DNA of 64,000 nt from Pseudomonadota bacterium (lineage in GTDB: Bacteria; Pseudomonadota; Gammaproteobacteria; Steroidobacterales; Steroidobacteraceae), in assembly GCA_023457495.1 (NCBI GenBank), contig JAEWLQ010000087.1, forward strand, positions 50,069 to 114,068, written 5' to 3'. The first letter of the stretch is position 1. Every line of letters begins with the position of its first letter. The notes below the pieces were generated by a model, which saw only the letters and a list, made by a program, of their open reading frames with translations, made no database searches and was not told the DNA's origin. A program made the translations under genes and the position numbers. Shown piece by piece: positions 16,977 through 25,276 of the stretch.

Positions 16977-18080
16977 ATGGCCTGGAATCAACCTGGCGGC
17001 AATAACAACAACCCCTGGGGTCGCAAACCCTCCCCGGGAGGCGGCGACCTGGACCAGGCCTTCAAGGACTGGCAGAAGCGCATCGAGTCGCTGTTTGGCG
17101 GCTCCGGCGGCGGCCGTTCGTCCACTTCACTGCTGATCATCGGCCTCATTCTGCTCGCCATCTGGATGGCGACGGGCTTTTACACGGTCGCGCCCGGTAA
17201 TCGCGGCGTGGTGCAGCGTTTCGGCGCGTATCACACCACCGTGCCCAACGGCTGGGGATGGCGCTTCCCGTGGCCCATCGAGACGGTCACCAAGGTCGAC
17301 GTCGAAGGCGTCTCGTCCGCGAACATCAAGTCGCGCGTGCTGACCGCCGAGCCCAACATGGTCGAACTGCAGGTCGCCGTGCAATTCCGCGTCAAGGATG
17401 CCGAGGACTTCCTGTTCAGGGTGCGCGACCCCAAGACGACACTCGGCGAAGTGAGCGAGAGCGCGCTGCGCGAGGTCGTCGGCCGCAACAACCAGCAGGC
17501 CATCCTCGAGGCGGAGCGCGTGCGCATCGCCTCGGATACGCGCGACATCATGCAGCGCACGCTCGACCAGTACGGCGCGGGCCTCGAAGTGCGCAACGTG
17601 AATATCACCGACGTGCAGGTGCCCGAGGCGGTACAGGCCGCGCAGCGCGATTCGGTCAAGGCGCGCGCCGACCGCCAGCGCATGATCAACGAAGCCCAGG
17701 CCTACGCGAACGGCATCCTGCCGAAGGCGCAGGGTCGGGCCGCCGGCCTCATCCAGGACGCCGAGGCGTACAAGGCGCAGGTCGTCTCGCTGGCCACCGG
17801 TGACGTCTCGCGCTTCAACCAGATCGCGGCCGCGTACGAGCGTGCGCCCAACGTGACGCGCGAGCGCCTGTACATCGAGACCGTGGAAAACGTCATGAGC
17901 CGCTCGCGCAAGGTCATCATCGACCAGAAGTCGTCGGGCGGCGGCAACATTCTCTATCTACCGCTCGACAAGCTGATCGAGCGCCGCGACGATTCAGGCG
18001 CCGGCGTGTCGCGGCCTTCGGTCACGGTGGACGCCGAGCCGACCTCGGTGCCGGATGGTCGTCAACGGGTGGAACGCTGA
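16977..18080 (+). CDS. hflK: FtsH-regulating membrane protein HflK
   Basis: HflK and HflC form a large membrane cage around the FtsH protease. The N-terminus is Gly/Asn/Pro-rich (MAWNQPGGNNNNPWGRKPSPG), as in other HflK proteins, followed by one transmembrane helix (about residues 46-65), and a SPFH/Band 7 domain with VQRFGAY and the stretch PNGWGWRFPWPIE. The frame is open further upstream, inside hflX, but the ATG at 16977 matches the family N-terminus. It yields 367 residues. The stop overlaps the hflC ATG by one base. Confidence 0.96.
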   Translation: MAWNQPGGNNNNPWGRKPSPGGGDLDQAFKDWQKRIESLFGGSGGGRSSTSLLIIGLILLAIWMATGFYTVAPGNRGVVQRFGAYHTTVPNGWGWRFPWPIETVTKVDVEGVSSANIKSRVLTAEPNMVELQVAVQFRVKDAEDFLFRVRDPKTTLGEVSESALREVVGRNNQQAILEAERVRIASDTRDIMQRTLDQYGAGLEVRNVNITDVQVPEAVQAAQRDSVKARADRQRMINEAQAYANGILPKAQGRAAGLIQDAEAYKAQVVSLATGDVSRFNQIAAAYERAPNVTRERLYIETVENVMSRSRKVIIDQKSSGGGNILYLPLDKLIERRDDSGAGVSRPSVTVDAEPTSVPDGRQRVER

Positions 18081-18958
18081 TGGGCTCGCGCGTACTTGGA
18101 TTCCTGGTCCTCCTGCTGGCGCTGGTGCTGCTGGGCACGTCCTCGACGTTCATCGTCAAGGAGCAGGAGCTCGCGCTTCGCGTGCAGATCCAGGAGATCA
18201 TCGGCAAGGACTACAAGCCGGGCCTGCATTTCAAGGTGCCGCTCATCGACAACATCGTCCGATTCGACCGGCGCGTGCTCACGCGCAGGTTCGACGGCGA
18301 GCAGTTCCTGACGAACGAGAGCCAGGGCCTGACGATCGACTACTACATCAAGTGGAAGATTCTCGACGCGGAGCGTTTCTACCAGGCGACCAGCGGCGGC
18401 GACGAGCGTCGCGCGGAGATCCTGGTCGGCGAAAACATCCAGGACGGCATCAAGAACGCCGTCGCGCGGCGCACGCTGCGCGAGATCGTCACCTCCGACC
18501 GCCAGGAAATCACGGGTGAGTTCATGGCGCGCTCGAGCGAATCGCTGGACAAGCTCGGCATCGAGCTCATCGACGTGCGCGTGCAGCGCATCGATCTGCA
18601 GGAAGAGGTCGCGACCAGCGTCTACGACAGCATGAAGCGCGGCTTCGAGGGCATCGCCAACACGATGCGCGGCGAAGGCGAGCGCGAGTCGACCATCATC
18701 AAGTCGACGGCCGAGCGTAATCGCACCGAGCTCATCGCCAAGGCGCAGGCTGACGCGCAGCGCATCCGTGGCGAAGGCGACTCGACCGCGGCGGGAATCT
18801 ATGCGGCCGCGTTCAACCGCAATCCCGAGTTCTACGCATTCCATCGGTCGCTGCAGGCCTACCGCGCCTCTCTCGGTGGTGAACGCGACGTCATGGTGCT
18901 CGCGCCGGACAGCGAATTCTTCCGCTATTTCAAAGATCCCACGCCGTCGCGGCGCTGA
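18080..18958 (+). CDS. hflC: FtsH-regulating membrane protein HflC
   Basis: The partner of HflK, 292 residues, with an N-terminal membrane anchor (VLGFLVLLLALVLLGTSSTF) and a SPFH domain: FIVKEQELALR, GLHFKVPLIDNIVRFDRR, and the coiled region RGEGERESTIIKSTAERNRTEL. It ends with FFRYFKDP, as in relatives. A one-base overlap with hflK indicates coupled translation. The small yjeT (DUF2065) gene usually found before purA is missing here; the gap to purA is 49 bases. Confidence 0.96.
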   Translation: MGSRVLGFLVLLLALVLLGTSSTFIVKEQELALRVQIQEIIGKDYKPGLHFKVPLIDNIVRFDRRVLTRRFDGEQFLTNESQGLTIDYYIKWKILDAERFYQATSGGDERRAEILVGENIQDGIKNAVARRTLREIVTSDRQEITGEFMARSSESLDKLGIELIDVRVQRIDLQEEVATSVYDSMKRGFEGIANTMRGEGERESTIIKSTAERNRTELIAKAQADAQRIRGEGDSTAAGIYAAAFNRNPEFYAFHRSLQAYRASLGGERDVMVLAPDSEFFRYFKDPTPSRR

Positions 18959-19007
18959 AGCCATCCTCTCGAGTTCTTTCGATGCGCCCAGGTGGCGCTG
19001 AGCAATC

Positions 19008-20315
19008 ATGGGCAAATTCGTCATCATCATCGGGACCCAGTGGGGCGACGAGGGCAAGGGCAAGGTCGTGGACCTGCTCACCGAGCGCGCGGCCGCGGTG
19101 GCGCGCTTCCAGGGCGGACACAACGCCGGCCACACGCTGGTCATCGGTGGCAAGAAGACGATCCTGTCGCTGATTCCGTCGGGCATCCTGCATAAAAACG
19201 TGCAGTGCCTGATCGGCAACGGCGTCGTGCTGTCGCTCGAAGCGCTGTTCCGAGAATCGCAGACGCTCATCGATACCGGCGTCGACGTGTTCGCTCGCCT
19301 GCGCATCTCGCCCAATTGCCCGCTGATCCTTCCCTCGCACGTCGCGCTGGACAAGGCGCGCGAAGTCGCGCGCGGCGCGAACGCGATCGGGACCACCGGT
19401 CGCGGTATCGGCCCGGCCTACGAGGACAAGGTCGCGCGGCGCGCGGTGCGTGTGCAGGATCTCTTCCAGCGCGAGAAATTCGCGGCGAAGCTCGGCGAGA
19501 TCCTCGACTACCACAACTTCACGCTGCAGCATTATTTCAAGACGCAGCCGGTCGATTTCCAGAAGACGCTCGATGAGCAACTCTCGTACGCCGAGCGCGT
19601 GCGTCCGCTGGTCAGCGACATCACGCAGACGCTGGCGACGCTGCGCGAGAAGCGCGCGGACGTGATGTTCGAAGGCGCGCAGGGCGCGATGCTCGACGTC
19701 GACCTCGGCACGTATCCCTTCGTCACCTCGTCGAACACCACAGGCGGTTACGCGGCCACGGGCACGGGTCTCGGACCGCGCTCGTTCGACTACGTGCTCG
19801 GCATCGTGAAGGCGTATACGACGCGCGTCGGCGCGGGTCCATTCCCGACCGAGTTGTTCGACGAGTACGGCGAACATCTCTCGCGTGTCGGCCACGAATT
19901 CGGCGCCGTGACCGGACGCAAGCGCCGCTGCGGCTGGTTCGACGCCGTCGCGCTGCGCCGTTCCATCATCCACTCGAGCGTGTCCGGGCTGTGCCTGACG
20001 AAGCTCGACGTGCTCGATGGCCTGGACACGTTGCGTATCTGCGTCGGATATCGCTCGAAGGAGTCGAGCTCCAGCGACGCCGTCACGCTGGAGCCGCCGC
20101 TGTTCGCGGACGCCTTCGCCGACGTGGAGCCGGTGTACGAAGAGATGCCGGGCTGGAAGGATTCGACCATCGGCGTGAAGCGATATGACGATCTGCCGCT
20201 CAACGCGCGGAAGTATCTCGAGCGCCTGCAGGAGCTCGCGGGCGTGCCCATCGACATCATCTCGACCGGGCCCGATCGCGAGCAGACGATCGTCCTGCGC
20301 CATCCATTCGATTGA
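19008..20315 (+). CDS. purA: Adenylosuccinate synthetase
   Basis: PurA makes adenylosuccinate from IMP, aspartate and GTP, the first committed step to AMP. The N-terminal IGTQWGDEGKGKVVDLL P-loop, FQGGHNAGHT, the stretch GTTGRGIGPAYEDK, FEGAQGAMLDVDLGTYPFVTSSNTT, and the C-terminal STGPDREQTI are all canonical, and the length of 435 is normal. It closes the nnr-to-purA block; the usual downstream neighbours (tRNA-Leu, rnr) are over 24 kb away in this genome. Confidence 0.98.
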   Translation: MGKFVIIIGTQWGDEGKGKVVDLLTERAAAVARFQGGHNAGHTLVIGGKKTILSLIPSGILHKNVQCLIGNGVVLSLEALFRESQTLIDTGVDVFARLRISPNCPLILPSHVALDKAREVARGANAIGTTGRGIGPAYEDKVARRAVRVQDLFQREKFAAKLGEILDYHNFTLQHYFKTQPVDFQKTLDEQLSYAERVRPLVSDITQTLATLREKRADVMFEGAQGAMLDVDLGTYPFVTSSNTTGGYAATGTGLGPRSFDYVLGIVKAYTTRVGAGPFPTELFDEYGEHLSRVGHEFGAVTGRKRRCGWFDAVALRRSIIHSSVSGLCLTKLDVLDGLDTLRICVGYRSKESSSSDAVTLEPPLFADAFADVEPVYEEMPGWKDSTIGVKRYDDLPLNARKYLERLQELAGVPIDIISTGPDREQTIVLRHPFD

Positions 20316-20334
20316 CGTTCCGCGTGTAAGAATT

Positions 20335-20380
20335 GTCCGACAAGCATCCCTGGCTCGCGCCGCTTGCGGGAAAATTCCCA
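20335..20380. promoter_or_regulatory. Two short palindromes upstream of otsB
   Basis: TTGTCCGACAA (20335-20345) is an 11-base odd palindrome, and GGGAAAATTCCC (20369-20380) a near-perfect even one. Both lie in the 122-base gap between purA and otsB and could be operators of the trehalose operon. No factor is assigned. Confidence 0.3.
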
Positions 20381-20437
20381 CGCCTAACTAGTAGAGATAG
20401 TCGACGCGCGTCCCGCGCGGGTTCATATACTCGCGGG

Positions 20438-21211
20438 ATGACGCAGCTCGCGACGCGCGATTCGCTCAACGCGCGGCCGGCGCCGCCGGTGCCGACGAAA
20501 CCCTGGTGTTTGTTCCTCGACGTCGATGGCACGCTGCTCGAGCTTGCCCCTACGCCTAGGGCGGTGGTGGTGGAGCCCGGCCTGCTCGATCTGCTGGACG
20601 AGCTGGCGCGCGCCGCCAATGGCGCGCTCGCGCTGGTCAGTGGCCGTACCGTCGCCGATCTCGACCGGTTGTTCGGCGCGCTGCGACTGCCCGTGGCAGG
20701 ACTGCATGGCTGCGAACGACGCTCGGCCGACGGCTCGATGTTCGTGGCCCCCATCGTGCACGAGCAGCTCGCGGACGTGAGAGCAGGTCTGCGCGAGCTC
20801 GTGGCGCGTCATCGCGGTCTCGAGCTCGAAGACAAGGGAGCCGGCCTCGCGCTGCATTTTCAGGGCGCGCGTGATCTCGAACATCAGTTGCGCGCGGAGG
20901 TCGCCTTGCTGGCAGCCCCGCTGGTGCCGCAGTTCGCGATCCTCGACGGACATGCCGTCATCGAGGTGAAGCCCGCGGTGCATACCAAGGACAGCGCGGT
21001 CAGCGCGTTCATGGAAGAGCCGCCATTTCGAGAGCGTATGCCGATCTTCATCGGCGATGATCAGACCGACTATGGCGGCTTCGCCGCGGTGCGCCGCTTC
21101 AGCGGACTCGCCATCGCGGTGGGTCCGCGCGTCGCGTCGGAATGGTGGCTGCCCGGTCCGAACGCCGTGCGGCAGTGGCTGCGGCGGCTCGCGCGCATGG
21201 AGAGCGCGTGA
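20438..21211 (+). CDS. otsB: Trehalose-6-phosphate phosphatase
   Basis: OtsB removes phosphate from trehalose-6-phosphate. It is a HAD-family enzyme: motif I is FLDVDGTLLEL with Asp 28 and Asp 30, SGRT is motif II, and GDDQTDYGGF the late acidic motif. The ATG at 20438 gives 257 residues, the usual size; the open frame extends to 20333 but the extension is not conserved in character. The stop overlaps the GTG of the following GH15 gene (GTGA), which in turn overlaps otsA, so phosphatase, hydrolase and synthase are made from one coupled transcript. Confidence 0.93.
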   Translation: MTQLATRDSLNARPAPPVPTKPWCLFLDVDGTLLELAPTPRAVVVEPGLLDLLDELARAANGALALVSGRTVADLDRLFGALRLPVAGLHGCERRSADGSMFVAPIVHEQLADVRAGLRELVARHRGLELEDKGAGLALHFQGARDLEHQLRAEVALLAAPLVPQFAILDGHAVIEVKPAVHTKDSAVSAFMEEPPFRERMPIFIGDDQTDYGGFAAVRRFSGLAIAVGPRVASEWWLPGPNAVRQWLRRLARMESA

Positions 21212-22986
21212 ACTACGGGGTCATCGGCAATTGCCAGGTTGCCGCGCTGGTCGATGACAGAGGCCGCTTCGTGTGGGCCTGCCTGCCGCGGCCCGACGGC
21301 GATCCGGTCTTCTCGGCGCTGCTGCAGAAGGAGGGTGGCGATTCCGAGCACGGCGTGTTCGCGATCGACATCCTCGACTTCGTGCGCGCCGAACAGAACT
21401 ACCTGCGCAATTCGGCCGTCATCGAGACGCGCCTGTACGACAGCCGCGGCGGCGTCTGCCGCATCGTCGATTTCGCCCCGCGCTTTCGCGCGCGCGGACG
21501 CATGTTCCGCCCGATGATGTTCGTGCGCACCGTGGAGCCGCTGGCGGGGCGGCCGACGTTGCGGCTGCGGCTCACGCCCACCGCGGGCTTCGGCGAACGC
21601 TGCGAGCCCGGCGTGATGGGCAGTCATCACATCCGCTTCGCGGCGGAGGGACTCAACTACCGGCTGACCACCGATGCGTCGCTCGCGGCATTACTCGAAC
21701 GTCGGCCCGTCGTGCTCGAGCAACCGCTGCATTTCATCATCGGCCCGGACGAGACGATGGAGGAATCGCCGGCCTCGATCGCGCGGGATTTCTTCGGCGC
21801 GACCCTCTCGTACTGGCAGGAATGGGTGCGCACGCTCTCGGTGCCGGCCGACTGGCAGGATGCGGTGATCCGTTCCGCGATCACGCTGAAGCTGTGCACC
21901 TATGAAGACTCGGGCGCGGTGCTGGCGGCGCTCACCACCTCCATCCCCGAGGCCGCGAATTCCACGCGCAACTGGGACTACCGCTACTGCTGGCTGCGCG
22001 ACAGCTACTTCGTGATCCAGACGCTCAACCGTCTCGGCGCCACGCGCACGATGGAGGCCTATCTACATTACATCGACAACATCATCGCCTCGTCCACGGC
22101 CGACACCTTGCAGCCGCTGTACGGGATCTCGGGCGACCCGTACGCGGAGGAGAAGATCGCGAAGAGCCTCTCGGGTTACCTGGGGATGGGCCCGGTGCGG
22201 TTCGGCAACCTCGCGGCTGAGCAGGTGCAGCACGACGTGTATGGCTCGGTGATCCTCGCGGCCACGCAGCTGTTCTTCGACGATCGGCTGGTGCGCTCGG
22301 GCGATCAGACCCTGCTCGAGCGCCTGTATCGGCTCGGACGACGCGCCGTCGCCACCTTCGAAGTACCGGATGCCGGACCGTGGGAGTTCCGCGGCCGCCT
22401 GCAACGGCACACGTTTTCCGCCGCCATCTCCTGGGCCGGCTGCGACCGCCTCGCGCGCATCTCGCGCCGCGTGGGCGACGAAGGCGCGGCGCGCGAGTGG
22501 GCCGCGCACGCCGACCGCATGCGCGCGGAGATCCTCGAGGGCGCCTGGAGCGAGGAGCGCCAGTCGTTCACCTCGGCCTTCGGCAATCGCGATCTCGATG
22601 CGACCGTGCTGCTGCTGCCGGAGCTCGGGCTGTTGCCGGCGACCGATCCCCGTTTTCTGAAAACCCTCGACCGCATCGAAGAAGAACTGGCCGTCGGCGA
22701 CCTGCTGTTCAGGTACAAGCACGCCGACGATTTCGGAGCCCCCGAAAACGCGTTCACCATCTGCGCTTTCTGGTACGTCAACGCGCTCGCCGCCGCCGGC
22801 AGGATCGACGAGGCGCGCGCCCGATTCACGCGGCTGCTCGAGCGGCGCAATCCGCTCGGACTGCTGTCCGAAGACATCTCACCCACGAGCGGCGAGCTGT
22901 GGGGCAATTTTCCTCAGACGTACAGCATGGTGGGCATCATCGGCAGCGCCTTGCGCCTGTCGCGAAGCTGGGAGGAAATCGTATGA
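21208..22986 (+). CDS. GH15 family glucoamylase/trehalase-like protein
   Basis: A 592-residue glycoside hydrolase of family 15 with an N-terminal beta-sandwich (starting YGVIGNCQVAALVDDRGRFVWACLP) and an (alpha/alpha)6 barrel. The barrel contains NWDYRYCWLRDSYF, in which the Asp-Arg-Trp context binds the glucose unit, and SPTSGELWGNFPQTYSMVG, which holds the C-terminal catalytic Glu. Relatives have been shown to be trehalases in some bacteria and glucoamylases in others. No signal peptide is present, so it acts in the cytoplasm. Its location between otsB and otsA, overlapping both by 4 bases, suggests a role in trehalose or glycogen turnover. The GTG start at 21208 is chosen because the upstream frame lies inside otsB. 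Confidence 0.88.
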   Translation: MNYGVIGNCQVAALVDDRGRFVWACLPRPDGDPVFSALLQKEGGDSEHGVFAIDILDFVRAEQNYLRNSAVIETRLYDSRGGVCRIVDFAPRFRARGRMFRPMMFVRTVEPLAGRPTLRLRLTPTAGFGERCEPGVMGSHHIRFAAEGLNYRLTTDASLAALLERRPVVLEQPLHFIIGPDETMEESPASIARDFFGATLSYWQEWVRTLSVPADWQDAVIRSAITLKLCTYEDSGAVLAALTTSIPEAANSTRNWDYRYCWLRDSYFVIQTLNRLGATRTMEAYLHYIDNIIASSTADTLQPLYGISGDPYAEEKIAKSLSGYLGMGPVRFGNLAAEQVQHDVYGSVILAATQLFFDDRLVRSGDQTLLERLYRLGRRAVATFEVPDAGPWEFRGRLQRHTFSAAISWAGCDRLARISRRVGDEGAAREWAAHADRMRAEILEGAWSEERQSFTSAFGNRDLDATVLLLPELGLLPATDPRFLKTLDRIEEELAVGDLLFRYKHADDFGAPENAFTICAFWYVNALAAAGRIDEARARFTRLLERRNPLGLLSEDISPTSGELWGNFPQTYSMVGIIGSALRLSRSWEEIV

Positions 22987-24389
22987 GCCGCCTGGTAACC
23001 GTTTCGAATCGCTTGTCGGTGCCCAAACACGGTACCCCTCCGGGTGGCCTCGCCATCGGCCTCGCAGCCGCGGTGAAGGCGCGGCGCGGTGTCTGGTTCG
23101 GTTGGAATGGCGAGACCAGCGAACAACCCTCCGCCGAGCCGACCATCACGCGCAAGGATGGCGTGACCTATGCGGCGATCGAGTTCGATCAGGCCGAGTA
23201 CCGCGATTTCTATCTCGGCTTCTGCAATGGCACGTTGTGGCCGCTGTTCCATTATTTCGTCGATGGCTTCCGCTACAGCGACGCCCACTACGAAGCCTAT
23301 CAACGCATGAACCAGCGCTACGCGCGCGAACTCATGCCGCTGCTGCACGACGACGACCTGATCTGGGTGCACGACTACCACCTGTTCCCACTCGCGCAAC
23401 GGCTGCGCGAGGAGGGCGCGAAGCAGCCCATGGGCCTGTTCCTGCACATCCCGTTTCCGAACGTCGAAGTGCTGCGCGTGTTGCCGGTGTACGGCGAGCT
23501 GCTGCAGGCGATGCTGGCCTACGACGTGCTCGGTTTCCAGACCGAGACGGATCGTGACTCGTTTCGCGCGGCCGTCGCGTACGTGTGGGGACCGCAGGCG
23601 CTCGCTTCCAAGCACACCGTCGCCATCGGCGGCCGGCGCGTCGTGACCGGGGTGTATCCGATCGGCGTCGACGTCGACCTCATCCAGCGCGACTCGCTCG
23701 AATCGATGAAGACGGAGACGGTGAAACGCATGGTCGCCGGCTTGTTGGGCCGGCGCCTCATGATCGGCGTCGACCGGCTCGATTACAGCAAGGGCCTGGT
23801 CGAGCGCTTCAAGGCCTACGAGAGATTCCTCGAGACGCACCCGGAGAACCAGAACCGCGTCTCGTTCCTGCAGATCGCGCCGCTGTCGCGCACCGACGTG
23901 CGCGCGTACTCCGAGATCCGCCAGCAGCTCGAGCAAACGACCGGGCGCATCAACGGACGCTTCGCGGACACCGACTGGACGCCGATCCGTTATCTCAACC
24001 GGAACTTCCAGCACGACGTTCTCATGGGTTTCATGCGCTCGGCGCAGGTTGGCATCGTGACACCGGTGCGCGACGGCATGAATCTCGTCGCGAAGGAGTT
24101 CGTCGCGGCCCAGGACCCGGCCGACCCCGGCGTGCTCATCCTCTCGACACTCGCCGGCGCCGCCCGCGAGCTCGGCGGCGCCGTCATGGTCAATCCCTAC
24201 GATTCGCGCGGCATGGGACATGCGATCCAGCAGGCCTTCAACATGCCACTGGCCGAACGTCGCGAGCGCCACCAATCGATGATCGACGTCCTGCGCCGCA
24301 ACTCCATCACCGCCTGGCACACGAGCTTCGTCGACACCCTCGAGTCCGTTGCCGGCAGCGCACCTCAGCTTGCATTGCGGGCGGGATAG
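22983..24389 (+). CDS. otsA: Trehalose-6-phosphate synthase
   Basis: OtsA (GT20) joins UDP-glucose and glucose-6-phosphate. The 468-residue protein begins MSRLVTVSNRLSVPK and shows GGLAIGL (substrate loop), VHDYHLFPLAQ, FLHIPFP, IGVDRLDYSKGL, PVRDGMNLVAKEFVA and the late LGGAVMVNPYD, all family hallmarks. The ATG overlaps the GH15 stop. In many bacteria this pathway responds to osmotic or desiccation stress; no regulator is encoded nearby. Downstream lies an 887-base intergenic region with inverted repeats. Confidence 0.96.
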   Translation: MSRLVTVSNRLSVPKHGTPPGGLAIGLAAAVKARRGVWFGWNGETSEQPSAEPTITRKDGVTYAAIEFDQAEYRDFYLGFCNGTLWPLFHYFVDGFRYSDAHYEAYQRMNQRYARELMPLLHDDDLIWVHDYHLFPLAQRLREEGAKQPMGLFLHIPFPNVEVLRVLPVYGELLQAMLAYDVLGFQTETDRDSFRAAVAYVWGPQALASKHTVAIGGRRVVTGVYPIGVDVDLIQRDSLESMKTETVKRMVAGLLGRRLMIGVDRLDYSKGLVERFKAYERFLETHPENQNRVSFLQIAPLSRTDVRAYSEIRQQLEQTTGRINGRFADTDWTPIRYLNRNFQHDVLMGFMRSAQVGIVTPVRDGMNLVAKEFVAAQDPADPGVLILSTLAGAARELGGAVMVNPYDSRGMGHAIQQAFNMPLAERRERHQSMIDVLRRNSITAWHTSFVDTLESVAGSAPQLALRAG

Positions 24390-24420
24390 TTAGCACAGGA
24401 GCGAATCGGTTTGAGCAGGG

Positions 24421-24647
24421 ACGGCATGGCCGTCGCCCACGCGATGGGTTTCGCTCCTGCGGCGCCGTTTGTCGATTGGCATCGCGAGATCGCCGGCCGC
24501 CGGCGGTGCCAGCGGGAAATTTGGATTTCCCGAGCGCGTTGCGATGGTAGTGCGCGGGCCAGGTAACCGCTTGCCGGCTTCGCACGGGGGACGTCCGCAT
24601 GACGCCGCATACGCTCAGCCCCATCGCGTGTGCACCGTCCATGCCGT
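24421..24647 (+). repeat. Left copy of a 227-bp MITE-like inverted element
   Basis: The element starts ACGGCATGGCCGTCGCCCAC and ends with an imperfect reverse complement of that start (24619-24647), giving terminal inverted repeats of about 28 bp around ACGGCATGG...CACGCGATGGG. A second copy of exactly the same length lies 329 bp further on in opposite orientation, with more than 90% identity by eye. Flanking direct similarities (GAATCGGTTTGAGCAGGG at 24403-24420 and a 15/18 match at 24677-24694) look like a degraded target duplication or an additional module. No coding capacity is supported. Confidence 0.75.
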
Positions 24648-24932
24648 TGCGTGCGCTGACAGGTTCGCTGCGCGAAGAATCGGATTGAGAAAGGAATCGG
24701 ATCGCATAGCGAAGCGTCCTCATGGCGTTCTGCCCTTGCGCAGGGCCTTCACGCGGCAGGTCCCATCTCGATCCCGCGGCATCGACGTGGCAATGTAGTT
24801 TGGTCGCATGCGCGGCAGCTGAACTCCGCGTCAGCGGCGATCCATTCCACCTGCGACCTGGTTTGTCTCCGTGCTCGAGGGCGTGCGATTGGCTCCCGGG
24901 TCTGGTCTTGGGTCGTGACCGCGACGGCGGGT

Positions 24933-25249
24933 GCGGCGGTGCGGTTCAATGAGTCATGCGCTGCCCCCGCGCACGAACGGCATGGGCGGTGCACACGCGA
25001 TGGGGCTGAGCGTATGCGGCGTCATGCGGACGTCCCCCGTGCGAAGCCGGCAAGCGGTCACCTAGCCCGCGCACTACCATCGCAGCGCACTAGGGAAACC
25101 CAAATTTCCCGCTGGCACCGCCGGCGGCCAGCGATCTTGCGATGCCAACCGACAAACGGCGCCGCAGGAGCGAAACCCATCGCGTGGGCGACGGCCATGC
25201 CGTTCGTGCACCGCAACCCATCGCAAGACTCATTGAACCGCACCGCCGC
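24933..25249 (-). repeat. Right copy of the element with extra 23-bp terminal inverted repeats
   Basis: The core 24977-25203 (227 bp) is the reverse complement of the left copy. Outside it, 24933-24955 and 25227-25249 form a perfect 23-bp inverted repeat built around GGTGCGGTTCAATGAGTC, so this copy is a nested palindrome of 317 bp. The left copy lacks these outer arms. The structure is what a non-autonomous mobile element or a palindromic intergenic repeat would leave; no transposase is nearby. Confidence 0.7.
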
Positions 25250-25276
25250 GTCTAACCACCGAGGTCTATGCGCGCA

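Larger units (their letters stand above)
24390..25276. other. 887-bp non-coding region with two inverted repeat elements
   Basis: No gene is supported between the otsA stop and the end of the GH144 gene. Short open frames exist, but the two that look alike (in 24365-24610 reverse and 24915-25391 forward) do so only because the DNA repeat is present twice. Apart from the two 227-bp elements described separately, the spacer 24700-24930 shows nothing recognisable. Confidence 0.7.
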
